The notes: generated from the letters alone by a model not told the origin. Shown: positions 7,450 through 16,521, counted from the stretch's first letter. The stretch is DNA of 25,759 bases from Permianibacter sp046297695 (GCA_046297695.1 JBKBHF010000050.1:1-25759), one strand, 5' to 3'. Translations and numbers: made by a program.

Positions 7450-9834
7450 TTAACGGCGTTCCGACAACAAGGCCAGGAACGCCGGTTCGGTTGCCAGACT
7501 GGCCAGATCTGGATCGACCGCCAACAGCCTGGTTGAAAAACCATGCTGCTGCGCTTGTTGCAGATACTGCATTGCCTGCGGGCGCTCGCCACGCTGCAAA
7601 GCAATGAGAGCGGCCCGGAACAAAACATCGGGATTCCCGGCTTCGCGAATGAGCGCCTGTTGAATGAGGTCTTGTGCCTTGGTCACTTCGCCGAGACGGA
7701 GACTGGCGTGAGCTGCATGGGCAAGCAGCAACGCATCAACAGAATTGCGCGGCATTCGGTCAGTCAGCACCAATACGGTCCGATAGCTACCGGCGGCGGC
7801 GCTCCGGTCGCCAGCGTGCCAGAGAGCATCAGCCAGATTGGCATGCAACTGCGCCATTTCCGGCATCTTTACCAGCGCCTGTTGATAGAGTTGCACCGCC
7901 TCCGGCATGCGGCCCAAATAGTAATAAAGCGTAGCCAAGTTCGACGCGGAGACGGGATCATCCTGTTGTTTTAAAGATAGCTGAAAGGCATCTGCCGCCG
8001 ACTGCAAGTTACCGGCCATGAACAAGGCCGCACCGAGATCGCTGTAGGCACGAGCATTCGGTGGCGTCAGCTCGATCACTTTGCGGTAATTTTGTGCCGC
8101 ATCCTGAAACCGACCCCGGCTGAGCTGGAAAAAGGCCAATGCCCGATACGGCGGCCAGTAGTTCGGCTGCAACTGTATCGCGCGTCGGTAAGTGTGTTCG
8201 GCCTCGACATCATTGCCGGCATCGGCATGCAGATTGGCGAGCTCGGCCAAACCGGCTGCGTGCATCGGTTCCTGACGCAGCGCCTGCTGCAGCAACTGCA
8301 GCGCCGTTTGATCATCACCGCGCACGTGACGCCACTTGGCGGCAGCGACCAGCATGTCCGCTCGGACATTGCTGCTGCGCACCGTGTGATCACAATGCCG
8401 ATCGGTCGGTGCGATATATGCTTCCGCTTCGGCGTTGCGATACAGATAGATGCCGGCCCGACAACCGAGCAAGCTGATCTCGGCATAATCCGGCGCCTGT
8501 GCCAGCAAGCGATCCGCGTCCTGCAGCACCGCTTGGTAATCGGCGATGGCTTGCGCTTGTTGCAGGCGCTGTTCGGCGTCAAGCAGCGCGGCGAACACTT
8601 CGCTGTCGACCAGTGGGCCACTGGCCAGCGCCAGTGGCGTCTGCGGCGCTGCCAACTGCTCAGCCAATGCTTGCTCGGCATCGTCGAGCAAGGCTTGCAG
8701 TTGCTCCGGTGGTCGTTGCCAGTGCTGCTCGAATGGTTTGGCATTTTCGCCAGTACTGGTCAGTTGCGCAGACAACAGCAACTGACCGTCGCGTTGCTGC
8801 AGTTGCAGGTGCAGCTCGCGCGTCGCCAGCGCGGTGGTATCGGCATCGGCGCGGTAGACGCCGGGCACACGTTCGAGCACCCGCGTTTGCAGGCGCTGCA
8901 GCGCCTGCCGCAGCGCTGGCGTCGCGCTCGCGGGATCGAGTTGGCTCGACAATTGGATGTACGCCGCATTGCCGATCAGCGGCGCACTCGGTAACGACAT
9001 GGCGGCGGGCGCTTGTTGCGGGCCCTGCCATTGCCACCAACCGACCGCCAGCACCAGTGGCAGAAGCAACCAGGCCCAGCGCAGGCGTTGAAAACCGGCA
9101 GCCATGGCGACATCGCCATCGCTGACCCATTCCAGCGCATAGGCGCGGACCGGATGTGGCAACTGCTCACTGTACAACGGGCCGAGCAGACGACTGCCGG
9201 CCGCGCTTTCGTCATGCAATGCATCGTGGACCGCTTCGCTGGCGGTGATCGGCGCAGTGCCTTGGCGTGCCAGCACTTCGGCGACGCGGGCGGCATCACC
9301 GGCTGGCTTATCGTCATGGAAATGCACTTCACCGAGCGCGAGTCCGATATGACCTTCGCAACCGATGGCGCGTTGCAAGCGCTGCAACTCCGAGGCCAGC
9401 CACAATGCGCGTCTGGCATCCGGCAACACCAGCGTGGCGCCGTCACCGTGCCAGCGCCGCCACAACGACGGCGCGGTCAACACCTTGCGTTGCAGTGCTG
9501 CCAGCGCCGGCCGTTCATTGGCATTCGACCACTGCTTGATGTGCAGCGTCAGTACCACAGCCAGCATCGATTGCTCGTGATCGCCGGCCTGACTGGTGCG
9601 GACCAAACCGCCGGGGCCAAAATCAAAAACCCACGCCAGTGCCAACACCACCGGCAGGCCGAGTGCCAGCACCAGCACGACCAGACGAAATGTCCAGGCC
9701 GGCAGATCGAGACCGTCGCGGGCGACGTCGGTGATTTGCAGCACGAGCCAGCTGAGCGCGCCATAGGCGACCAGCGCCTGCACGACTTTGCGTCGCTTCA
9801 GTTCAAACCAGAGTTGGTACAACGACAGCCGCAT
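7450..9834 (-). CDS. Membrane protein with degenerate class III nucleotidyl-cyclase domain and C-terminal TPRs
   Basis: A 795-residue protein. The start ATG 9834 has GAAGG five bases upstream and gives MRLSLYQLWFELKRRKVVQA, the FxELKRRxV opening shared by a known group of bacterial membrane TPR proteins. Two membrane helices follow (about residues 17-37 and 49-71, ending LAWVFDFGPGGL). Residues about 90-235 have the layout of a class III cyclase domain: HGDGATLVLPDA at the second metal-Asp position, then IGLALGEVHFHDDKPAGDAARVAE and ITASEAVHDAL. The first metal aspartate is absent (VVLTLHIKQWS) and the transition-state Asn/Arg motif is GDAARVAEV, so catalysis is unlikely. A third helix lies at 251-269. 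From about residue 430 to the end are tetratricopeptide repeats (for example AGLAELANLHADAGNDVEAEHTYRRAI, shown here only as a landmark near 8230). Three helices would place the repeats in the periplasm. It heads a leftward operon with 6999-7388. Confidence 0.85.
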   Translation of the reverse strand: MRLSLYQLWFELKRRKVVQALVAYGALSWLVLQITDVARDGLDLPAWTFRLVVLVLALGLPVVLALAWVFDFGPGGLVRTSQAGDHEQSMLAVVLTLHIKQWSNANERPALAALQRKVLTAPSLWRRWHGDGATLVLPDARRALWLASELQRLQRAIGCEGHIGLALGEVHFHDDKPAGDAARVAEVLARQGTAPITASEAVHDALHDESAAGSRLLGPLYSEQLPHPVRAYALEWVSDGDVAMAAGFQRLRWAWLLLPLVLAVGWWQWQGPQQAPAAMSLPSAPLIGNAAYIQLSSQLDPASATPALRQALQRLQTRVLERVPGVYRADADTTALATRELHLQLQQRDGQLLLSAQLTSTGENAKPFEQHWQRPPEQLQALLDDAEQALAEQLAAPQTPLALASGPLVDSEVFAALLDAEQRLQQAQAIADYQAVLQDADRLLAQAPDYAEISLLGCRAGIYLYRNAEAEAYIAPTDRHCDHTVRSSNVRADMLVAAAKWRHVRGDDQTALQLLQQALRQEPMHAAGLAELANLHADAGNDVEAEHTYRRAIQLQPNYWPPYRALAFFQLSRGRFQDAAQNYRKVIELTPPNARAYSDLGAALFMAGNLQSAADAFQLSLKQQDDPVSASNLATLYYYLGRMPEAVQLYQQALVKMPEMAQLHANLADALWHAGDRSAAAGSYRTVLVLTDRMPRNSVDALLLAHAAHASLRLGEVTKAQDLIQQALIREAGNPDVLFRAALIALQRGERPQAMQYLQQAQQHGFSTRLLAVDPDLASLATEPAFLALLSERR

Positions 9835-9951
9835 GCCTGCCTTCCATGACCCGGTTGCGCAGGACAACGAACTCTGCGGAATGGCGTCGGGACGAGAGCC
9901 AGCACACATCGCCTGATGGTGATGGACGTCAGTACCGGCTCGGGAAAGTGC

Positions 9952-9972
9952 GGCACTGACCGACGCAGTGCC
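9952..9972. other. Seven-base-pair inverted repeat upstream of the TPR/cyclase-like gene
   Basis: GGCACTG and CAGTGCC flank a seven-base spacer (ACCGACG). It lies about 120 bases before the start at 9834, in the region that must hold that gene's promoter. A TATACC on the minus strand just upstream (about 9976-9981) is a weak -10 candidate with no good -35. It could be an operator or a leader hairpin. Confidence 0.45.
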
Positions 9973-10060
9973 TTACGGTATAGCAGCTGCAGCCCGATTT
10001 GCCATGTCGCCGGGTGCACGCGTGGTTCTGATGAAAAAATGTTTTTGATAAAAACGGAAT

Positions 10061-10090
10061 GAAAAAAAGCCGGGAAGCAATTTTCCGGGC
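10061..10090 (-). terminator. Probable intrinsic terminator after the SRPBCC gene
   Basis: On the minus strand an eight-pair stem (GCCCGGAA against TTCCCGGC, one internal mismatch) closes around a short loop and is followed by seven T. It lies just past the stop of the SRPBCC gene at 10108, as expected for the end of that leftward transcript. Confidence 0.75.
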
Positions 10091-10107
10091 AGAAGCGGAA
10101 CGCGCGA

Positions 10108-10551
10108 TCAGCCCGGCGCTTCGGCCAGGGCCTGCAACCGGGACAGCGCTTTTGGCCAGCTCGCCAGCATTATCGGCGCCATCGTATCGGTGCAATCCAT
10201 GGTCACGGTCAATTCGCAGCCATCGGGATGGTCGCGAAAACTGTACGTTTCGTAGGCCGGCGTCCACTGCTCGGACTCGGCGCTGTCGGTAACCACTTCC
10301 CCGGCACGGATCTCGGCGAGCAGCTTGATCGAAAGGTATTCCTGCGGTCGCAATTCGGCGATCACGGCGGACATGCCGAAACCATCCGGCGACAGGAATT
10401 TCATGCTCGCGCCCTGCTGCCAACTGCCTTCGAAATAGGAGCCTTCACAGAACGCCGAAGTCCAGTCACGGTAACCGGCGTCATCGAGCATCCGTTGCCA
10501 GACCCGCTGCCGTGGCGCCCGGATCAGCTGCTGGAAATGCAAGGTCTTCAT
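10108..10551 (-). CDS. SRPBCC (Bet v1-like) domain protein
   Basis: A 147-residue protein with the START/Bet v1-like layout: an opening strand MKTLHFQQLIRAPRQRVWQRM in which RVWQRMLD is the usual first helix, then YRDWTSAFCEGSYFEGSWQQGASMKF, a central LRPQEYLSIKLLAEI strand, YSFRDHPDGCELTVTM, and a long C-terminal helix (MLASWPKALSRLQALAE). Members of this group bind hydrophobic ligands or act as AHSA1-like co-chaperone relatives; nothing here tells which. ATG 10551 has GAGGGG about eight to ten bases upstream. It follows a small membrane-protein gene by 35 bases on the same strand and is followed by a terminator, so it is the last gene of that transcript. Confidence 0.87.
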   Translation of the reverse strand: MKTLHFQQLIRAPRQRVWQRMLDDAGYRDWTSAFCEGSYFEGSWQQGASMKFLSPDGFGMSAVIAELRPQEYLSIKLLAEIRAGEVVTDSAESEQWTPAYETYSFRDHPDGCELTVTMDCTDTMAPIMLASWPKALSRLQALAEAPG

Positions 10552-10586
10552 GGCGTTGCCCCTCAACTGGTTCAACGCTGGGCAGC

Positions 10587-10985
10587 CTACGCCGGTACGC
10601 CGACGAACGAAAGAGCCAGCACGGCACCATTGAGCAGTAACGACAGCTCGTAAAACGGCACGGCATAGCGGTGCAGAATTGCCGGCGCGTCCTGCATCGA
10701 CAGATAGGTCCAGCCAATGCTGCAGACCAACAGCAACCAGTTGCTGTACGGAACATCGAAACCGAGCAGTACCAGCGCCAGAAAGTAGCCGAGCAGAATG
10801 GCCCGCGACAGCGGCGTTGGCCACCAGACCCGGTTCGACCATTCGACCAAGGCCTGTTTGCGGGCCATCGCCGCCTGCGCCAAAGGCGCCGGCAAGCGCT
10901 CGCGCGTCAATTCCATCACGATGATGCCGATCAGCGACACCAGCCCGGTGGCGACGATCAGCAAATCAAACCAGAATTCCGTCAT
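10587..10985 (-). CDS. Small integral membrane protein, unknown function
   Basis: A 132-residue, very hydrophobic protein with four likely membrane helices: one at the N-terminus (FDLLIVATGLVSLIGIIVM), a short basic cytoplasmic stretch (ELTRERLPAPLAQAAMARKQ), a second helix LSRAILLGYFLALVLLGF, then NWLLLVCSIGWTYLSM and a last one FYELSLLLNGAVLALSFVG. I do not recognise the family. ATG 10985 has GGAAC seven bases upstream. It lies between a DUF3817-like gene (56 bases upstream) and the SRPBCC gene (35 bases downstream), all leftward and plausibly one operon. Confidence 0.78.
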   Translation of the reverse strand: MTEFWFDLLIVATGLVSLIGIIVMELTRERLPAPLAQAAMARKQALVEWSNRVWWPTPLSRAILLGYFLALVLLGFDVPYSNWLLLVCSIGWTYLSMQDAPAILHRYAVPFYELSLLLNGAVLALSFVGVPA

Positions 10986-11041
10986 GCTTGTTCCGTATCC
11001 CTACCATGATGGCGCAACCGTACTGCCAACCATGCCGAGGC

Positions 11042-11329
11042 TTATGCCGTTGCTGCCATTTCTTTTTTAAGGCGGCGGTCCAGATAGACAAAACCGAACG
11101 GCAACACCGAGCACAGCAGCGCCAGCAACCAGACCGGCACCGACCAGCACCGGACATGGCTGACCGCCAGCGAAATAACGAAGAACAGCAACCACAGCAC
11201 GCCGTGGCCCATGCCGACTGGCCATACAAAATCGATGCCAAGCTGGTAGCGAAATGGCATTGCAATAAACAGCAAGGTGATCAGTGAAAGGCCTTCAATC
11301 AGGCTAAGAAGTCGAAAAAATCTGAGCAT
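11042..11329 (-). CDS. DUF3817-like integral membrane protein
   Basis: A 95-residue protein with three membrane helices and the DUF3817 layout: N-terminal FRLLSLIEGLSLITLLFIAMP with the conserved EG, the central GMGHGVLWLLFFVISL with the conserved GxxHG, and a C-terminal helix VWLLALLCSVLPFGFVYLD followed by a basic tail (RRLKKEM). The function of this family is unknown. ATG 11329 is preceded by GAGGT at good spacing. It is the first gene of the small leftward group 10108-11329. The region upstream is occupied by a REP/inverted-REP element, so its promoter must lie in or beside that element, or it reads through from yheV. Confidence 0.85.
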   Translation of the reverse strand: MLRFFRLLSLIEGLSLITLLFIAMPFRYQLGIDFVWPVGMGHGVLWLLFFVISLAVSHVRCWSVPVWLLALLCSVLPFGFVYLDRRLKKEMAATA

Positions 11330-11345
11330 GTCTTACCTCGGCACA

Positions 11346-11484
11346 GTAGGGCGCAATGCATTGCGCCGGATGATAATGATGCACGCACATCTTTGATGCT
11401 GCGACATGAAGCCACTAGCTGATCGAGTTGACTAACTGGTTCAACCGATATGTAAAGCATTCGGCGCATCAGGATGCGCCCTAC
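11346..11484. repeat. REPIN-like element (REP plus inverted REP)
   Basis: A 139-base element with inverted ends. The left end is GTAG followed by a perfect 18-base palindrome GGCGCAATGCATTGCGCC (11350-11367). The right end is the hairpin GGCGCAT-CAGG-ATGCGCC (11463-11480) followed by CTAC, the complement of GTAG. A GTAG tetranucleotide at the foot of a palindrome is the known signature of REP sequences mobilised by RAYT (TnpA-REP) transposases, and two facing copies form a REPIN/BIME. The roughly 95 bases between the hairpins show no gene. No RAYT gene is in the window. Both hairpins could also slow or stop transcription between yheV and the DUF3817 gene, but neither has a T-run. Confidence 0.85.
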
Positions 11485-11743
11485 TTTTCTTTTTTGGGTG
11501 CTGGATGGAAGTTCAACACCTGCTCCAATGGCGCCGCAGCATCTTTAACCACCACTTTTGGCTTGGCGGCTGCCAGACTGGCTTCGGCTTCCTTGTGACC
11601 GCATTTGATGCATTCGTAGCATTTCTGGCCGTCGATGCTGTACATGACGATCTTGTCTTCGAGGCCGCAGGCCGGGCATTTGGCGCCGGCGATAAATCGG
11701 CGTGGCGTGGTTTTCGGCAGCGGTGGCGATTGCTCGTGGTCGG

Positions 11744-11747
<4 letters not shown>
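11481..11747 (-). CDS. yheV: YheV-type zinc-ribbon protein
   Basis: An 88-residue protein matching YheV: RRFIAGAKCPACGLEDKIVMY near the N-terminus, then CYECIKCGHKEAE, giving two CxxC pairs for one zinc ion, and the C-terminal LNFHP end. Its function is not established, but it is commonly found beside yheS in gammaproteobacteria, as here: its ATG overlaps the yheS stop (start 11747, stop 11744), implying translational coupling. The TAG stop at 11481-11483 is made by bases of the REPIN-like element (CTAC at its end), so the last residues (APKKEK) were possibly added or altered by that insertion. Confidence 0.92.
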
Positions 11748-13690
<1,943 letters not shown>

Positions 13691-13881
13691 GATGGCCGGC
13701 ATTTTACCGATCTGCCCGCCGGCGCGCCGGGGAAATCGGCATGGCCCGGCTTCCGTGATAACCGGCTCTGCTTTGCTGGTGCTTCTCTTGGTGCTTGTCC
13801 TGGTGCTTGTCCCGGTGCTGGTGCGGCAGTGCTGGCACTGCGGCGGCTGTGCTAAGGTGCCGCCACCTTGATGTCTGCACG
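13691..13881. other. Divergent intergenic region between yheS and the NhaC-type gene
   Basis: Holds promoters for both genes, which I could not define. Visible structure: a GC palindrome CCGGCGCGCCGG at 13719-13730; a 12-base tandem repeat at 13777-13824 (listed separately); and an inverted repeat AAGGTG-CCGC-CACCTT at 13854-13869, ending 12 bases before the antiporter ATG, where it could hinder ribosome loading. A TGCTAAGGT at 13851-13859 resembles an extended -10 but has no good -35. Confidence 0.45.
13777..13824. repeat. 12-base tandem repeat, four units
   Basis: Units TGGTGCTTCTCT, TGGTGCTTGTCC, TGGTGCTTGTCC and CGGTGCTGGTGC run end to end; the two middle units are identical. It lies in the yheS/antiporter intergenic gap, 58 bases before the antiporter start. 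Translated it would give only a Leu/Val run with no start signal, so I treat it as non-coding. Confidence 0.85.
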
Positions 13882-15240
13882 ATGTCGAACGCGATGGAAT
13901 GGCTCAGTCTTGTCCCACCGGTGCTGGCGATTGCGCTGGCCGTCTGGAAACGGGAAGTCATGCTGGCGCTGGTGGCGGCGCTGTTTGTCAGCGAAAGCCT
14001 GCTGGCCGGCAATCCCTGGGACGGTTTCCTGCAAATCTGGGAGCGCTTGGTCGGGCAACTGGCCGATGCCGGCAACGCCCGGATTCTGCTGTTCTCGCTG
14101 CTGATCGGTGCGCTGATTGCCTACATGCGCGAATCCGGCGGCGTCAGTGCCTTCATCCGCTGGGTTGAGCAGCGCGGCATGGCGCGCTCGCCACGTCAGG
14201 TCGGCCTGCTGGCGATGATTGTCGGTGTGCTGCTGTTCATCGAATCGAACCTGTCGATTCTCGGTGTTTGTCTGGTTTCCGGCATGTTGTTCGACAAACA
14301 CCAGATGAGCCGGGCACGGCTCGCTTATGTCGCCGACTCGACGTCGGCACCAACCAAAGTGCTGATCCTGCTGAACGGCTGGGGCGCCTTCGCGCTCAGT
14401 CTGCTGCAGGGCTATGAGCTGGACAGCCCGGTCGCGACGCTGGCCTGGTCGGTGCCGTTGAACGTCTATTGCTGGATCACCTTGCTGCTGGTGTTCTACA
14501 CCGTCTGGACCGGCCGTGTGCATGGCCCGATGCGGCAATCGGAAACGCAGCTCGCGCGCGCATCGGTCAGTCTGGAGCCGGCGACTCGCAAACGGTTTTT
14601 CCTGCTGCCTTTGCTGGTGATGATCGGCGGCATCGTTGGCTTCATGGCCTGGACCGGCGACGGCAATGTCATGCAGGGCTCCGGTTCCAAATCGGTGCTG
14701 TGGGCTACTGCCAGCGCGCTGTTGCTGGCCTACGTGCTGCTGCGCAGCCACGACCGCTATCGACACCGCGAGTTGGTGACACTGGCGTTCAAAGGCATGA
14801 ATGAATTGCTGCCACTGGTGGCGCTGGTCCTGCTCGCGATGGCGCTCGGCGCCGCGATGAAGGATCTCGGCACCGGTCGCTTTGTCGCCAGCATGATTGG
14901 CGATTTCCTGCCGACGATCCTGGTCACGCCGCTGGTGTTCCTGGCCGCCTGCCTGATCTCGTTTGCGACCGGCACGTCGTGGGGCACGTTCGCGATCATG
15001 ATGCCCATCGCCATGCCGATTGCGCTCAGCGTCGGCGTGCCACCGCCGCTGATGGTGTCGGCCGTGCTCGGCGGCGGCGTCTTTGGCGATCACTGTTCGG
15101 GTATTTCCGACACCAGCATCCTGTCGTCGCTGGCCTCCGGTTGTGATCATTACGAGCATGTCAAAACCCAATTGCCGTACGCCGTCACAGCCGCCGCGCT
15201 GTCGATTGTGTTTTACTTGCTGGCCGGCCTGACCTTTTGA
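13882..15240 (+). CDS. NhaC-type Na+/H+ antiporter
   Basis: A 452-residue inner-membrane protein with about eleven hydrophobic helices. Signatures of the NhaC/ion-transporter superfamily are present: SNLSILGVCLVSGMLFD in the first half, FATGTSWGTFAIMMPIAMPIA near residue 365, and GGGVFGDHCSGISDTSILSS near residue 395, the re-entrant or ion-binding region. It probably exchanges cytoplasmic sodium (or another cation or organic ion) for protons; the exact substrate cannot be read from sequence. I chose ATG 13882 (MSNAMEWLSLVPPVL); an ATG at 13894 is the alternative. No strong ribosome site precedes either. The gene stands alone: yheS diverges upstream and a 134-base gap with a hairpin follows. 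Confidence 0.88.
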   Translation: MSNAMEWLSLVPPVLAIALAVWKREVMLALVAALFVSESLLAGNPWDGFLQIWERLVGQLADAGNARILLFSLLIGALIAYMRESGGVSAFIRWVEQRGMARSPRQVGLLAMIVGVLLFIESNLSILGVCLVSGMLFDKHQMSRARLAYVADSTSAPTKVLILLNGWGAFALSLLQGYELDSPVATLAWSVPLNVYCWITLLLVFYTVWTGRVHGPMRQSETQLARASVSLEPATRKRFFLLPLLVMIGGIVGFMAWTGDGNVMQGSGSKSVLWATASALLLAYVLLRSHDRYRHRELVTLAFKGMNELLPLVALVLLAMALGAAMKDLGTGRFVASMIGDFLPTILVTPLVFLAACLISFATGTSWGTFAIMMPIAMPIALSVGVPPPLMVSAVLGGGVFGDHCSGISDTSILSSLASGCDHYEHVKTQLPYAVTAAALSIVFYLLAGLTF

Positions 15241-15320
15241 ACAGGGTAGAGGCCCGCTGAGTTGTGTCGCTTCGGCGTCTTGATCAGTGGCCATGATCGG
15301 ACACCATGATTTGTCGCACC

Positions 15321-15355
15321 GGCCTGATCGATCAATGGTCTCGATTGATCAGGCC
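15321..15355. other. Long hairpin upstream of the small lipoprotein gene
   Basis: GGCCTGATC (15321-15329) and GATCAGGCC (15347-15355) pair perfectly; a G-T and three further pairs extend the stem to about 13 over a nine-base loop. It is followed by CCAGACTGG and not by T-rich sequence, so it is a poor terminator for the antiporter gene. It ends about 8 bases before the GGAG ribosome site of the next gene and could act in its leader. The sequence is also rich in GATC. Confidence 0.6.
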
Positions 15356-15374
15356 CCAGACTGGAGAACTGCTG

Positions 15375-15623
15375 ATGAAAAAAATCGCCCTGGCATTGCC
15401 GGCCCTGCTGCTGCTGACCGCCTGCAGCAAGCTCAATAACGAAAACTACAGCAAGCTGGAATCAGGCATGAGCAAAGAGGATGTCGTCGCCATACTCGGC
15501 GAGCCGGATCAATGCGAAAGTGCACTGGCGTTCGAAACCTGCCGCTGGGGTGACAAGGACAAAAACATCGAAGTGCGGTTTGCCGCCGACAACCTGCTGG
15601 CCAAGACCGCGGAAGGACTCTGA
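15375..15623 (+). CDS. Small SmpA/OmlA-like lipoprotein (DUF3862-like)
   Basis: An 82-residue protein. MKKIALALPALLLLTAC is a textbook lipoprotein signal with lipobox LTAC, so the mature protein is about 65 residues, lipid-anchored at Cys17. The mature part NNENYSKLESGMSKEDVVAILGEPDQC contains the YxKLxxGMSxxxVxxxLGxPD motif of the SmpA/OmlA/BamE-like fold, followed by FETCRWGDKDKNIEVRF. In relatives such as BamE the fold binds partner proteins at the outer membrane; this short form is of unknown function. ATG 15375 has GGAG eight bases upstream; the open frame further left (from 15306) lacks any signal. It is followed by an intrinsic terminator. Confidence 0.88.
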   Translation: MKKIALALPALLLLTACSKLNNENYSKLESGMSKEDVVAILGEPDQCESALAFETCRWGDKDKNIEVRFAADNLLAKTAEGL

Positions 15624-15657
15624 GCCGCCAGGTAGCCGCCTTTGCTGGCACGGTGAC

Positions 15658-15693
15658 AAAAACAAGGCGACCCACGGGTCGCCTTGTTTTTTT
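15658..15693 (+). terminator. Intrinsic terminator after the small lipoprotein gene
   Basis: A perfect stem, AAAAACAAGGCGACCC against GGGTCGCCTTGTTTTT, with a minimal AC loop, running into a seven-T stretch. It lies 35 bases past the stop at 15623. Confidence 0.95.
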
Positions 15694-15742
15694 CTCATTC
15701 CTGACTAGCTTTCAGACACCAACGGTCGGGAGTGAGAGCACC

Positions 15743-16447
15743 ATGAACCCATTGAGCAAACCATGGCAGAACCTGGGGCTGGCGTTGCTGCTGGCAAGCG
15801 CTGCCGGCATCAGTCAGGCCGACGAAACCGCCGAGCAGGAAGGCCTGGGGCTTGGCGTGGGCGTGGCCTACAGTCCGCTCGGCAGCGGCATCGAAGTGTA
15901 CTGGCAGATCAACGATTACTTTGCCGTCCGTGGCGCGACCGGCAGCGCCGACGAAAGCATGGATGACGAAGAGTACGACGACATCGAATACGACGCCGAC
16001 GTCGAACTGGACAGCCGTGCGCTCACGCTCGACATCCACCCGTTCGGTGGCACGTTCTTTGTCGCCATTGGCCAGGCCAAACTCGACAATCTGATCGGCC
16101 TGGTCGGCCAGTTGTCGCAGCCGGTCGAGATTGGCAACACGACCTACGATCCGGAAGACATCGGCAGCCTGACCGCCGCCCTCGACATCGGTGGCAGCGT
16201 GCCCTATGTCGCGCTCGGCTGGCGCGGGGTGGAACCGGGTTTCACCGTCAGCGTCGAGCTCGGGGCGGCGTCGATCGACTCACCCGACGCACTGCTGTCC
16301 GTCACCTGCGGTGATGCCATCGTCGGCACACCGCAGTGCGATCAGCTGCAGGACGACGCTGAGCTTGAGCGCGCCAAGCTCGAAGACGATGCCTCCGATC
16401 TGGATTTCTGGCCGTTCGCCCGCTTGGGTGTTGCCTGGCAGTTCTGA
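15743..16447 (+). CDS. Outer-membrane beta-barrel protein, unknown function
   Basis: A 234-residue exported protein. MNPLSKPWQNLGLALLLASAAGISQADE is a signal peptide region, with cleavage probably after SQA. The mature part alternates hydrophobic and polar residues as in membrane beta-strands (GLGVGVAYSP, IEVYWQIN, FAVRGATG, ALTLDIHPFG, FFVAIGQAKL, VPYVALGWRG, FTVSVELGAAS) and ends FARLGVAWQF with the C-terminal Phe recognised by the BAM machinery. About eight strands would fit. Long acidic stretches (SADESMDDEEYDDIEYDADVE; LQDDAELERAKLEDDASD) are probably loops and could bind cations. Two cysteines (TCGDAIVGTPQC) may form a disulphide. ATG 15743 is preceded by GGGAGTGAG. It lies between two terminators and is likely monocistronic. 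Confidence 0.8.
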   Translation: MNPLSKPWQNLGLALLLASAAGISQADETAEQEGLGLGVGVAYSPLGSGIEVYWQINDYFAVRGATGSADESMDDEEYDDIEYDADVELDSRALTLDIHPFGGTFFVAIGQAKLDNLIGLVGQLSQPVEIGNTTYDPEDIGSLTAALDIGGSVPYVALGWRGVEPGFTVSVELGAASIDSPDALLSVTCGDAIVGTPQCDQLQDDAELERAKLEDDASDLDFWPFARLGVAWQF

Positions 16448-16491
16448 ACGCCGATCCATTCCTTTCGCGGCAATCCCTACCGCCGCCACAG

Positions 16492-16521
16492 ACGCCGACC
16501 GCTGGTCGGCGTTTGCTTTTT
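16492..16521 (+). terminator. Intrinsic terminator after the beta-barrel gene
   Basis: ACGCCGACC and GGTCGGCGT form a nine-pair stem with a GCT loop, followed by TTGCTTTTT. It sits 44 bases past the stop at 16447. Confidence 0.9.

Noticed and set aside
8092..8994. 300-codon plus-strand frame opposite the TPR gene
   Set aside because: Leu/Gln/Arg repeats mirror the TPR coding sequence; no independent start signal.
13701..13706. TAAAAT as a -10 box for yheS
   Set aside because: It overlaps the possible ATG at 13702 and has no -35 partner; transcription would start at or inside the gene.
13852..15294. 480-codon minus-strand frame opposite the antiporter
   Set aside because: Gln/His/Arg-rich composition typical of the complement of a membrane-protein gene.
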